From Streptomyces hokutonensis (GTDB lineage Bacteria; Actinomycetota; Actinomycetes; Streptomycetales; Streptomycetaceae), in NCBI RefSeq assembly GCF_000376565.1, contig NZ_BARG01000091.1:1-47458 (forward strand): 47,458 nucleotides of DNA, read 5' to 3'. Made by a program: the position numbers and the translations under genes. The notes beneath the pieces are model-generated. The model did no database searches, was not told where the DNA came from, and saw only the letters and a program-made list of their open reading frames with translations. Below, one piece after another: positions 8,953 to 17,017 of the stretch (positions are counted from its first letter, which is position 1; each line of letters opens with the position of its first letter).

Positions 8953-10984
8953 TTACGGGAACGTAAGCTTCCAGCTGTTGATGTAGCCGGTGTCCTGTGC
9001 CGCTACGTCCTGGACCTTCAACTTCCAGACGCCGTTGGCGACTTCGGAGGACGCGTTGACCGTGTAGGTGGCCTGCACGTTGTCCGCCGAGTCGGACGAG
9101 CTGGAGTTCTTCAGCCGGTACGTCGACCCGTCCGGGGCCACCAGGTCGATCACCAGGTCACCGCGCCAGGTGTGCACGATGTCGACCGTGACCGCGAGGT
9201 TCGACGGGGCGTTGCCGGTCCGCCCGGACACCGTGACGGACGACGTGACGGCCGCCCCGTTGTCCGGAATCGATACGTCGGCCGTGTTCTCGAACGACGT
9301 ACCGCCACCGCCGCCGCCACCGGAGCGCGCGCCCACCGCCACGGCCGCCCACGCGTCCTGCACCGCCTTGTACTCGGCGCCCGTCGTGCCGTACAGCTCA
9401 CCGGCCGCCGCGAGCGTCCCGGTGCGGGCCGCCGCGTAGTTGGTGGTGGACGTGAACTTCGTGGTGAGCGCGCGGTACCAGATCTGCAGCGCCTTGTCCC
9501 GGCCGATGCCGGTGACCGGAAGCCCGTCCGAGGTGGGCGAGTTGTAGCTGACGCCGTTGATGACCTTGGCGCCGCTGCCCTCGCTCAGCAGGTAGAAGAA
9601 GTGGTTGGCGACGCCCGACGAGTAGTGCACGTCGAGGTTGCCGACCCCCGAGTACCAACTGTCCGCGCTGCCGCCGTCCTTGCTCGGCTTGTCCATGTAA
9701 CGCAGCGGCGTGCCGTCGCCGTTGATGTCGATCTTCTCGCCGATGAGGTAGTCGCCGACATCGCTGCTGTTGTTGGCGTAGAACTCGACGCCCGGTGCCG
9801 AAGATGTCGGAGGTCGCCTCGTTCAACCCGCCCGACTCACCGGTGTAGTTGAGCCCGGCCGTGTTCGACGTGACGCCGTGGCTCATCTCGTGCCCTGCCA
9901 CGTCCAGCGCCGTCAGCGGGTCCGCGTTGCCGGAGCCGTCGCCGTAGGTCATGCAGAAGCAGCTGTCGTCCCAGAACGCGTTGACGTACGAATTCCCGTA
10001 GTGGACACGGGAGTAGGCGCCGACACCGTTGTTCTTGATGCCGCTGCGGCCGAACGTGTTCTTGTAGAAGTCCCAGGTCTCCGCGGCGCCGTAGTGCGCG
10101 TCGGCGCCGGCCGTCGCCGCGTTCGACGTGGTGCCGTTGCCCCAGGTGTTGCTGGTCTGCGAGAACAGCGTGCCGGTGCCCGAGGTGCCGTGGTTGAGGT
10201 TGTACGTCTTGTGGCCGCCGCGGTCGCCGTCGGTGAGGTTGTAGTTGGAGCCCGACTGGGTCGTCGTCAGCGAGACCGTGCCGCTGTACTGGGTGTTGCC
10301 GGTACCGGTGGCGTTCTCGATGCCCTGGTACTCGTACAGCTTCTTGCCGGTGGCCGCATCCGTGATGACGTGCAGCTGGTTCGGGGTGCCGTCGTCCTGG
10401 AGGCCGCCGACGACCGTCTCGTAGGCGAGGACCGGCTTGCCGCTCGCCGCCCAGATCACCTTGCGGGCCGAGTCCGCGGCCGACTTGGTGGAGCCGAGGG
10501 CCTTGGCGCGGGAGACGGCCTGCTTCTCGGCGGTCGCGGTGGCGACGCTCGGGGTGAGGTCGGCGACCGCGATCGTGGCGTTGGTCGCCTTGATGACCCG
10601 TTCGGTGGCGCCCGACTTGGCGGTGTCGACCACCAAGTCGCCGCCGAGGACGGGGAGTCCGGCGTAGGTGCGCTCGTAGCGGGTGTGGACCGTGCCGTCG
10701 GCGTCCTTGATGACGTCACGGGCGATGAGCGTCTCCTTGGCGCCCAGGCCGATGTCCTTGGCGGTCGCGGTCCGCGCCGACTGGGCGTCGCGGAGCAGCT
10801 CGGCGCGCTGCGAGGCGGAGAGCGAGAGGGCCATGTGCGCCGGATTCCCCTTGGCTGCAAGGGGTTTGGCCGGTGCGGCGGAGGAGGTAGCGCCCGCCTG
10901 GACGGCCGCGGCGAGCAGAGCGGTGACGCCGGCGACGGCGACTATGTGGGAGGTGCGTCTGCGCGAGGAATTGCTTCTCAACAC
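8953..10984 (-). pseudogene. M4 metalloprotease with C-terminal P domain, frameshifted
   Basis: Two frames together make a complete 676-residue relative of the gene at 7041: signal peptide, FTP/PepSY propeptide, catalytic domain with AGHEMSHG and GGLNEATSDIFG, then in the second frame SSGVANHFFYLLSEG, a poly-Gly linker and a proprotein-convertase P domain (SIPDNGAAVTSSV to YINSWKLTFP). The break is one extra C in the run at 9791-9793: the paralogue reads ACGCCGGTGCC where this gene reads ACGCCCGGTGCC. As written, translation runs into an unrelated frame and stops at 9398, losing the distal active-site His and the P domain. The GTG at 10984 has GAAGGAG upstream. The lesion is either a recent mutation or a sequencing error; the second frame shows no decay. 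Confidence 0.85.
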
Positions 10985-11321
10985 TGACTCCTTCAGGACG
11001 GTCGCGGATCGCGCGACCAGGGGAGATCACAGGGATCACAGGAGTGAAGCTGTGGGGTTGCTGTGAAGCGCCAGTGGGAAGAGTGGCACCAGCTCGCGCT
11101 TTCTGTCAGGAGCGCGTCAGGAACTTGGCCGGAATTCGTTCGTTGTCCGGGTGTTCATGTCCGCTATACGGAGCGCCACTTGGCGAATCTTTGACCGTGA
11201 ACAGAAATTTTCCCGGCCGACATGCCCCCGGAACCAACCCGAAAAAGATCCGGCACGATCCTGCCGTGCAACCGGCGGTCCTGCCGGACCGCCGCTCCCA
11301 CGAGGGGAGTTGACGGTTGCA
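10985..11321. other. Divergent intergenic region, protease versus ammonium transporter
   Basis: No gene is seen. The left part carries the protease promoter (11080-11109, minus). The right part is AT-richer around 11190-11215 (TTTGACCGTGAACAGAAATTT). This may hold the transporter promoter, and vaguely resembles a GlnR box without matching the GTnAC-n6-GAAAC spacing. Confidence 0.5.
11080..11109 (-). promoter_or_regulatory. Promoter of the second M4 protease
   Basis: -35 CTGACA (11104-11109) and -10 CACTCT (11080-11085) on the minus strand are separated by 18 bp, matching the element upstream of the paralogue at 8783-8812 in hexamers, spacing and flanks. It predicts a leader of about 90 nt. 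Confidence 0.6.
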
Positions 11322-12758
11322 GTGATTCCTTATCCCAACTGGCTGGACGCGGGCGACAACGCCTGGCAGCTCGTCGCGGCGACACTCGTCGGACTGATGA
11401 GCATCCCCGGCATCGCGATCCTCTACGGCGGCCTGGTCCAGCGCAAGTGGGTCGTGAACACCATGTTCATGGCCTTCACCGGCTTCTCGCTGGTCCTGGT
11501 CGGCTGGGTCCTCTGGGAGTTCAAGATGGGGTTCGGCGAACCCCTGAACTCCAGTTGGCCCGGCATCCTCGGCGCGTTCGTCGGCCGGCCCGGCACCATC
11601 GTCGGTTCGGCGAGCGAACAGCAACAGGCGTGGATACCGCTCGTCAACGGCAACGACCTGATGCCGAGCTTCCACTTCCCGCAGTCCACGCTCGCCTACT
11701 TCCACTTCGCGTTCGCGGCGATCACCCCGCTGCTCTTCATGGGCAGCGTGATCGGCCGGATGAACATCCGCGCGTGGCTGCTCTTCGTCCCGATCTGGTC
11801 GACCCTCGTCTACACGGTCAACGCCTTCCTGCTGTGGGGCGGCGGCTGGTGGGCGGCCAAGGGCGCGCTCGACTACTCCGGCGGCTACGTCATCCACCTC
11901 GCCGCCGGCACCTCGGGCTTCGTGGCCGCGGCCGTGATCGGCCCCCGTCTCGCCCGCGACCGCGCCCACGGCGTGCCCAACAACCTCCCCATGGTGGCCG
12001 TCGGCGCGGGCATCCTCTGGCTCGGCTGGAACGGCTTCAACGGCGGCGACATGTACTTCGGCGGCCACAACGCGGCGGTCGCGGTCCTCAACACCAACCT
12101 CTGTACGGCGGTTGCCCTGCTGGTCTGGGTGTTCTGGGACATGTTCGTCGGCCCGCAGCGCAAGCCGACGTTCCTCGGCGGCATCAACGGCATGATCGTC
12201 GGCCTGGTGGCGATCACCCCGGCGGCCGGCTTCGTCAGCGGGATCGGCGCGATCTACATCGGCATCATCGCCTCGTCGATCGTCTGGCTGGCCTGGAACT
12301 ACCTCTCCAAGGTCCCGCCGTTCAACAAGGTCGACGACGCGCTCGGCGTCGTCTACACCCACGGCATCGCGGGCCTCGCCGGCGGCATGCTCGTCGGCAT
12401 CTTCGCCGACCCGGCGGTGGCCGTGTACCTCAACAAGGACGGCTCCACGGCGTTCTCCACGAGTGGCTGGCTCTACGGCAACCTCGACCAGCTCTGGAAA
12501 CAGGCGGGTTCGGCCGGGACGATCATCCTCTACGACGCCGTGATGACCTTCCTCATCCTCAAGGGCATCGGCCTGTTCGTGAAACTCCGGGCGCCCGACG
12601 AGGTGTTGGAGAGCGGCGACCTCGCGGTCCACGACGAGGAGGCGTACCCGACGGAGTCGGCGGTGACGTCGGCGCCGGAACCGGTGGCGGTGGCGGTGGC
12701 GTCGGCACCGGCTCCGGCTCCGGCTGCGGAGAAGGCCAAGGAATCGGACTCCAGCTGA
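11322..12758 (+). CDS. amtB: Ammonium transporter, Amt/MEP/Rh family
   Basis: A 478-residue integral membrane ammonium channel. It has about eleven hydrophobic segments, starting with WQLVAATLVGLMSIPGIAILYGG. Pore histidines are recognisable in GGYVIHLAAGTSGF and VVYTHGIAGLAGG. The C-terminal cytoplasmic tail is extended and Ala/Pro/Val-rich (from about residue 425), beyond the usual family end. The GTG at 11322 gives the conserved start MIPYPNWLDAGDN and lies 12 bases after GAGGGGAG; a TTG at 11310 abuts that site and is less likely. A PII-like gene begins 21 bp downstream, the classical amtB-glnK pairing in which PII docks on the channel to stop uptake. Confidence 0.93.
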   Translation: MIPYPNWLDAGDNAWQLVAATLVGLMSIPGIAILYGGLVQRKWVVNTMFMAFTGFSLVLVGWVLWEFKMGFGEPLNSSWPGILGAFVGRPGTIVGSASEQQQAWIPLVNGNDLMPSFHFPQSTLAYFHFAFAAITPLLFMGSVIGRMNIRAWLLFVPIWSTLVYTVNAFLLWGGGWWAAKGALDYSGGYVIHLAAGTSGFVAAAVIGPRLARDRAHGVPNNLPMVAVGAGILWLGWNGFNGGDMYFGGHNAAVAVLNTNLCTAVALLVWVFWDMFVGPQRKPTFLGGINGMIVGLVAITPAAGFVSGIGAIYIGIIASSIVWLAWNYLSKVPPFNKVDDALGVVYTHGIAGLAGGMLVGIFADPAVAVYLNKDGSTAFSTSGWLYGNLDQLWKQAGSAGTIILYDAVMTFLILKGIGLFVKLRAPDEVLESGDLAVHDEEAYPTESAVTSAPEPVAVAVASAPAPAPAAEKAKESDSS

Positions 12759-12779
12759 AATGACCGGAGTTGAGGACCG

Positions 12780-13115
12780 GTGAAACTCGTTACTGCGGTC
12801 CTCCCTCCCCACCGTGTCCCGGACGTCATGAAGGCCCTTCAGGCGTTCGGGGTGCGGGGAGTGACCGTGACCGAGGTGCGGGCGTACGAGCCGCGGCCGA
12901 GCCGGGTCGAGGTCTACCGGGGCAGCGAGTTCAGGGTCAACCTCTTCCCGCAGCTCCGGCTCGACATCCTCACCCTCGACTTCGACGCGACCGACCTCAT
13001 CCGCGTCATCCGCGCCGCGGGCGCCCGCGGCACGGGCGGCGGCACGGTGTGGGTGACTCCGGTGGAGGAGGTGGTGAGGATCAGGACGCGGGAGCGGGGG
13101 CCGGACGCGGTGTGA
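12780..13115 (+). CDS. PII-family nitrogen regulator, divergent GlnK-like
   Basis: A 111-residue protein with the PII fold order and the EVYRGSEF, VWVTPVEEVVRIRT and RERG blocks. Numbering matches E. coli GlnB up to the T-loop: Tyr46 is present, but position 51, the residue uridylylated or adenylylated in canonical PII, is Phe. The ATP-binding B-loop, normally TGKIGDGK, reads ARGTGGGT, so both lysines are missing. It probably gates the AmtB encoded just upstream but cannot be modified at residue 51 and may bind nucleotides differently. The GTG at 12780 has GAGG at close spacing. A separate canonical GlnK is likely elsewhere in the genome. Confidence 0.88.
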   Translation: MKLVTAVLPPHRVPDVMKALQAFGVRGVTVTEVRAYEPRPSRVEVYRGSEFRVNLFPQLRLDILTLDFDATDLIRVIRAAGARGTGGGTVWVTPVEEVVRIRTRERGPDAV

Positions 13116-13183
13116 GCCGTGAACTGTCGGGCGGGGTCTGTGCCGCGTCCGCCAAGTTGAGGCAAACCATCACGCGCGAGGTC

Positions 13184-14062
13184 CTACTCCGGCGGCACCT
13201 CGTCAAGGGCCGTGCCCTTCTTGCGGTGCGACTCCGGCAAGCGCACCACCTTCAGGCCCAGTTGGTGAGCGCGCAGCCGCATGCCGACGTCATCGGTAAG
13301 CACCCGGGCTCCCGTGGCCGGGTGGAGGTTGTCCAGGTCGGCGGCGCAGCGCAGGATCGACAAGTCCGCGTCCCCGCCACGATCGTCGGTGTCGACCCAT
13401 ACCTCCAGCGTGGTGCCGTCACGCAGGCGTACGGGCTCCCCAGGCTGCCTGTTCCCGAGTGCGCGCTCCAGGTAGCGGATGGCCGTGGCGGCCTTCCGCG
13501 CGAGGTCCCCCAGGCCGTATTTCTGCTTGTCCAGTTCATCGATCACCCGCAGCGGTACGACAAGCCGCGTGTCGGGGACCCTCTCGCCCTGAGCCTTGAA
13601 GACTTTGCGCCACAGGATGTCGCCGGGCTGCTGCCAGTGGTTGAGCATGTTGGTGTCATAGACGACGGGCAGCCCCTCCCGGGCCACGAGTTTCTTCAGC
13701 TCCTCCATCTCGGCACGTGCCTGCTCCAGGGCCCTTATCTGGTTCTCGATCTCCGTCGAGAGCGCATGGTTCCGCACTCGCTGGGCTCGTTGCCTGCTCC
13801 GCGCCACATCGGGATCTTCGGTGTAGACGAGATCGGGACGCTCGTCTCCGATGGCAAGCAGGTTCCAATAAGCCGTGGAGTGCAGACCGGCAGCGAGGTC
13901 TGGAGCGGCGAAAGCCTGACTCAAGGATGGGTAAGTGTCATGGACCGCGTCGGTGTAAGCACGGTAGTAGTCCTGCGCGCCTTGCGCGTTCCCCCACGTC
14001 GTCTCCGCACGGCGAAGTACATCGTCGGCGTGCTCCAGAGTGATCCCTGGCTTGAGTCTCAT
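13184..14062 (-). CDS. PIN-domain protein, putative ribonuclease
   Basis: About 292 residues. The N-terminal half is helical, with a charged coiled-coil segment (TEIENQIRALEQARAEMEEL). The C-terminal half is a PIN-like nuclease fold: an Asp in LPVVYDTNMLNHW, acidic residues in the middle (DRGGDADLSILRCAADL) and GARVLTDDVGMRLRAHQLGL at the end. PIN domains cleave RNA with metal ions and are common in toxin-antitoxin pairs, but the long N-terminal region is unlike a simple VapC toxin and no VapB partner adjoins. The ATG at 14062 (MRLKPGITLEH) has only a weak AAGA upstream; the open frame continues to 14302 and overlaps the next gene, so the start is uncertain. Confidence 0.7.
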   Translation of the reverse strand: MRLKPGITLEHADDVLRRAETTWGNAQGAQDYYRAYTDAVHDTYPSLSQAFAAPDLAAGLHSTAYWNLLAIGDERPDLVYTEDPDVARSRQRAQRVRNHALSTEIENQIRALEQARAEMEELKKLVAREGLPVVYDTNMLNHWQQPGDILWRKVFKAQGERVPDTRLVVPLRVIDELDKQKYGLGDLARKAATAIRYLERALGNRQPGEPVRLRDGTTLEVWVDTDDRGGDADLSILRCAADLDNLHPATGARVLTDDVGMRLRAHQLGLKVVRLPESHRKKGTALDEVPPE

Positions 14063-14270
14063 GCGGAGATCTTGGCACCCGTCCAGCCACGAGAGGAGCG
14101 AAGAATCGTCGCGGCCGATCAGATCGGCTGGCGGTGTGAGGGCCGAACTGCCGCCGTACTGGGGCGTCCTGGCCACGAGGAGACGCGTTCGAGCCCTCGG
14201 GCGATCAAGTCTTCCGCGCACCCGCACCGCTACGGCCCGCAGACTGTCGCACAGTGCTTCGGCCGGGTGA

Positions 14271-15122
14271 TCAGGTGATGTTGAGTGCCTGGCGCGCCGC
14301 ACTGATGATCCGGTGGGCGTCGGCCCCGTACGCGGCGCTCTCGCGGAGCGTGTTCCAGGTGCGCAGGTAGGTACTCACGCTGGCGTCGTCCTCGATCCAC
14401 AGCTCGGAGTGCCACGTCTCGACGATCACGCGTTCGTCGTCGTAGATCCAGAAGGCAGTGGCGGGCGGGATCTTCAGGGAGGCACGGAAAGGGATGATCC
14501 CGAGTTCGACCGTGTCCAGGCCGACGGCGCCGGAGAGACGGTCGAGCTGCGCGGCGAGCACCGACGGCGGGCAGACGAGCGCCCGCAATGCGGCCTCCCA
14601 CAGGATCAGGTGGAAGCGTTTCACGGGGTCGTAGAGCGCCTGTTGGCGCTGCATGCGGGACCGCACGGCCTCTTCCGTGTCCCGGGGGGACTGCTGGAGG
14701 TCGGCGTATCGCGTGAAGATCGACCGCGCGTAGTCCGGTGTCTGGAGAATCCCGAAGATCATGGAGGACTCCCAGCCCCGGAACACGGAGGCGTCGGTGT
14801 GCGCGCTCAGGTGTGTGTCCTGCACGGCCTTGTGCCCCGAAGCGAGCTGCCGTCGCCATGAGCGGATGTGGGACTCGAACCCCCGTAGCCGGGCCAGGAG
14901 TTCGTCATAGGCGTCCGGCCGGCCGGTCGCATCGGCCCAAGCCCGGAGATCCTCGGGCGCGGCGGTCTGTTTGCCGTTCTCCAGTTTGCTGACCCGGGGC
15001 TGGGGCCAGCCGAGCCGCCGGGCGAGTTCTGTACCGGTGAGACGGCCGTCCGGGGCAGACATGCGCAGCTCGCGCAGGCGTATCCCGAGCGCTTCACGCG
15101 CCTGCTGGTAGTCCGTGGTCAC
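14271..15122 (-). CDS. XRE-family HTH regulator with DUF5753 domain
   Basis: A 283-residue regulator of the WhiJ-like type abundant in Streptomyces. An N-terminal helix-turn-helix spans about residues 20-60 (LTGTELARRLGWPQPRVSKLENG). The DUF5753 domain fills most of the rest (RGWESSMIFGILQTPDYARSIF to ELGIIPFRASLKIPPATAFWIYDDERVIVETWH). Such proteins usually work with a small partner encoded alongside. The GTG at 15122 has GGGAG about ten bases upstream. It lies 17 bp after the DUF6879 gene and is probably cotranscribed with it. A 7-bp inverted repeat at 15979-16011 in the divergent promoter region is a candidate binding site. Confidence 0.9.
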   Translation of the reverse strand: MTTDYQQAREALGIRLRELRMSAPDGRLTGTELARRLGWPQPRVSKLENGKQTAAPEDLRAWADATGRPDAYDELLARLRGFESHIRSWRRQLASGHKAVQDTHLSAHTDASVFRGWESSMIFGILQTPDYARSIFTRYADLQQSPRDTEEAVRSRMQRQQALYDPVKRFHLILWEAALRALVCPPSVLAAQLDRLSGAVGLDTVELGIIPFRASLKIPPATAFWIYDDERVIVETWHSELWIEDDASVSTYLRTWNTLRESAAYGADAHRIISAARQALNIT

Positions 15123-15139
15123 CGGTACCGATCTCCCGT

Positions 15140-15895
15140 CTACTCGCCGGCGGCGAGTCGTGCCGCGAACTCCTCGTACGGCACGGCGTAGTGCGTCGCC
15201 GCGTCGCGCGCCTGGACGTACCGGTTGACCTCGACCGGCTCCGTGATCAGCTCCACGCTCACGAAGTCGTCGGCGTCGTCGAAATTGAGCAGCGCCACCA
15301 GCCGCGAATCGAAGATCCAGAAGTCCTCTTGGGGGAGCTGGAGCCGATCGGCCTCCGCACGCGAGAGGTTGCGGATGTCCTCGCCGACGGCGCTGTTCCG
15401 CCGGGCGTTGTCGAGCAGGTAGAGCTGCCCCGGGGTGGGCGGGCTGTCGACGATGCGCACCCGCTCGAACCGCTTGCCGAGCGCGGTCTGTGCGCGCCGC
15501 TCTACGCACCATTCCGCGTCCTTGCCGGACCAGTCCACGGGCTCGCCCCGGGTGAATTGTGCGTAGGTGTCGGTGATCTCGTCCGAGGCGTACCGACGGC
15601 GCGTCTCCAGCCGCCAGGCGGTGTGCTCGAACTGCGTGAACAGCCGGTCGAACTCGTCCAGGCCGATGATGTCCGGCACGCGTGTGACCTCCTTGGGGCC
15701 GAAGTCGACGAGCAGTTCACGCGGGACCACGATCGGTACCTCGCCCTGTCCGAGGTGGCGGAGACGCGCGATGTCGTCGGGGTCGGTCAACGCCGGTCCG
15801 TGAATGATCACTTCACCGGTGTCCAGGTCTTCGTGGACGGCCGGGCAGCCGTTCACGCCGCTCCCAGTGCCGTTGAAGCGCAGGCGACGAGCCAT
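15140..15895 (-). CDS. DUF6879-like protein with small N-terminal domain fused
   Basis: A 251-residue protein. From about residue 75 (DIIGLDEFDRLFTQFEHTAWRLETRRRY to NRYVQARDAATHYAVPYEEF) it matches the DUF6879 pattern found beside DUF5753 regulators, including WCVERRAQTALGKRFERVRIV and EDFWIFDSRLVALLNFD. Residues 1 to about 73 (MARRLRFNGTGSGVNGCPAVHED onward) look like a short protein usually encoded separately, so this appears to be a fusion. Function is unknown; context suggests a partner of the neighbouring regulator. The ATG at 15895 has AAAGGA at good spacing. Domain assignment is from memory of the family. Confidence 0.75.
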   Translation of the reverse strand: MARRLRFNGTGSGVNGCPAVHEDLDTGEVIIHGPALTDPDDIARLRHLGQGEVPIVVPRELLVDFGPKEVTRVPDIIGLDEFDRLFTQFEHTAWRLETRRRYASDEITDTYAQFTRGEPVDWSGKDAEWCVERRAQTALGKRFERVRIVDSPPTPGQLYLLDNARRNSAVGEDIRNLSRAEADRLQLPQEDFWIFDSRLVALLNFDDADDFVSVELITEPVEVNRYVQARDAATHYAVPYEEFAARLAAGE

Positions 15896-15978
15896 GATCA
15901 GTTCCTTTCGCCGGGTTTTCGATCATCTTGTCGCCGGGGCATCCCGCTCCGCCATGGCCTCCCTGTCACCTCGTACGA

Positions 15979-16011
15979 ATTCTCAGGCATAAGACTCATC
16001 CCCTTGAGAAT
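15979..16011. promoter_or_regulatory. Inverted repeat in divergent promoter region
   Basis: ATTCTCA (15979-15985) and TGAGAAT (16005-16011) form a perfect 7-bp inverted repeat with a 19-bp spacer. An 8-bp palindrome TCGTACGA (15971-15978) adjoins. The site lies between the DUF6879-regulator operon (minus) and the small-gene operon (plus) and could bind the XRE-DUF5753 protein. Confidence 0.45.
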
Positions 16012-16063
16012 ATCTGCGCATACCTGCTCGCCGGCTCAACCGCCCAGCCGTGACGATGAGTTC

Positions 16064-16270
16064 ATGACCACAGCACAGAAATCAGGCACAGCCGAAGCCA
16101 CCGTCGAGGCAGTCGAAGTGCTGCGCGGAGCGCTGACGTTGGCGGGGATCGTCCTGCCGTCCCTGGGAGCCGACGCGGCCTCACCTGACCTGAATCTGAT
16201 CAATCTGGGGCGGGTGCGCGCGGACGTCGCGCTGCGGCTCGCGGACGTCCTCCGGCGGGGGTGCGCATGA
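16064..16270 (+). CDS. Small protein of unknown function (68 aa)
   Basis: The sequence reads MTTAQKSGTAEATVEAVEVL and continues with GALTLAGIVLPSLGADAASP and LNLINLGRVRADVALRLADVLRRG. It is soluble, helical and Leu/Ala/Val-rich. I recognise the pattern (GIVLPSLG, INLGRVRADVA) as a small protein often found next to DUF5753 regulators in streptomycetes, but no function is known. Its stop overlaps the next start by four bases, making it the first gene of a coupled run of four. The ribosome site is weak. Confidence 0.65.
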   Translation: MTTAQKSGTAEATVEAVEVLRGALTLAGIVLPSLGADAASPDLNLINLGRVRADVALRLADVLRRGCA

Positions 16271-16485
16271 GTGAGTTCACGCCGGAGGTCGGCGATCTCG
16301 TGTTCGACGTGGCGACCTGTCGGGTCGGCCGGGTGATGGGTCATGAGGGTCCGTACTGGCAGCTCCGGCCGACCGGCGGCGGGCGCGAATGGGACACCTC
16401 CGGCCCGCTGCGACCTCCCACGGACACCGAGCGCCTGTCAGCGGGCGTGGCCCTGGCCAACGCGCGCAGTCGGGGCGAGCTGTGA
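16267..16485 (+). CDS. Small protein of unknown function (72 aa)
   Basis: It reads MSEFTPEVGDLVFDVATCRV then GRVMGHEGPYWQLRPTGGGREWD, resembling a small beta-barrel (Tudor/SH3-like) of the kind seen in short Streptomyces accessory proteins (VGDLVFD, GRVMGHEGPYWQLRP). The ATG sits in an ATGA overlap with the preceding gene and the stop in a GTGA overlap with the following one. No catalytic residues are evident. Its role is probably tied to the divergent regulator, by position only. Confidence 0.65.
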   Translation: MSEFTPEVGDLVFDVATCRVGRVMGHEGPYWQLRPTGGGREWDTSGPLRPPTDTERLSAGVALANARSRGEL

Positions 16486-16718
16486 GCGCGCCAACGGCAT
16501 CGACCGACGATGTTGAACTGTCCCCTGAGTGCATCGTCGGCAAGCAGCGCGGCTACGGCGACCTCCACGGCGAGTGCCGCCAGACCAAGGACATCCCACT
16601 CCCGTACGGCGGCGGCCTGCTGCTTCAGCGGCGGTGCGGATGCGTCTGCCACCGCTACCGGAAGGCGGGCGCGTCATGGCCAAGAGCGTGCGCGCGTGCC
16701 GCGCCTGCGACGAGGTGA
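16482..16718 (+). CDS. Small Cys-containing protein of unknown function (78 aa)
   Basis: The GTG at 16482 overlaps the previous stop (GTGA). The product contains ECIVGKQRGYGDLHGECRQT and LLQRRCGCVCHRYRKAG, a set of five cysteines and two histidines that could bind zinc. The last 15 or so residues overlap the next gene in another frame and look unselected, so the functional part probably ends near RYRKAG. No recognised family. Confidence 0.5.
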   Translation: MSAPTASTDDVELSPECIVGKQRGYGDLHGECRQTKDIPLPYGGGLLLQRRCGCVCHRYRKAGASWPRACARAAPATR

Positions 16719-17017
16719 TCGAGGACCCGGACAATGGCGTGATCGTCCTGCACGAGCAGTCCAACTCGGTTCCGGGGTGGGATGCGTGGGCGCACCGCGA
16801 TCATGCCGACGACGTAGACGTGATCGCTCCCGAACTGCCTCACGTCAGTCACCCGACGCCCGCCCGTTCCCGTGCCACGAATGCCACAGCGCCGCGTACG
16901 CGCCCCCCGCCGTCACCAGCTCCTCGTGCGGCCCGAGTTCGGTCAGCAGGCCGTTCTCCATCACCGCGACCCGGTCCGCGTCGTGGGCGGTGTGGAGGCG
17001 GTGGGCGATGGCGATGA
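16676..17017 (+). CDS. Small CxxC protein with 3' end antisense to an ABC gene
   Basis: It starts MAKSVRACRACDEVIEDPDN with a CxxC pair and continues NGVIVLHEQSNSVPGWDAWAHRDHADDV, a plausible folded domain of about 60 residues. After IAPELPHVSH the frame runs for 173 bp antisense into the convergent ABC transporter gene and becomes Arg/Pro/Gly-rich and unstructured. The native stop may have been lost when this block was joined to the ABC locus. The start overlaps the previous gene by 43 bp. Real coding extent is uncertain beyond about position 16845. Confidence 0.5.
   Translation: MAKSVRACRACDEVIEDPDNGVIVLHEQSNSVPGWDAWAHRDHADDVDVIAPELPHVSHPTPARSRATNATAPRTRPPPSPAPRAARVRSAGRSPSPRPGPRRGRCGGGGRWR

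Noticed and set aside
9380..9800. Programmed frameshift in the M4 protease
   Set aside because: No slippery heptamer or stimulatory structure is evident and the paralogue has no shift; mutation or sequencing error is simpler.
11185..11215. GlnR box upstream of the ammonium transporter
   Set aside because: TTGAC and CAGAAA are present but the spacing and order do not fit the GTnAC-n6-GAAAC consensus well enough to call.
11106..12812. 568-residue open frame antisense to the ammonium transporter
   Set aside because: Arg/Asp/Glu/Val-rich shadow; the plus strand encodes an unmistakable Amt protein.
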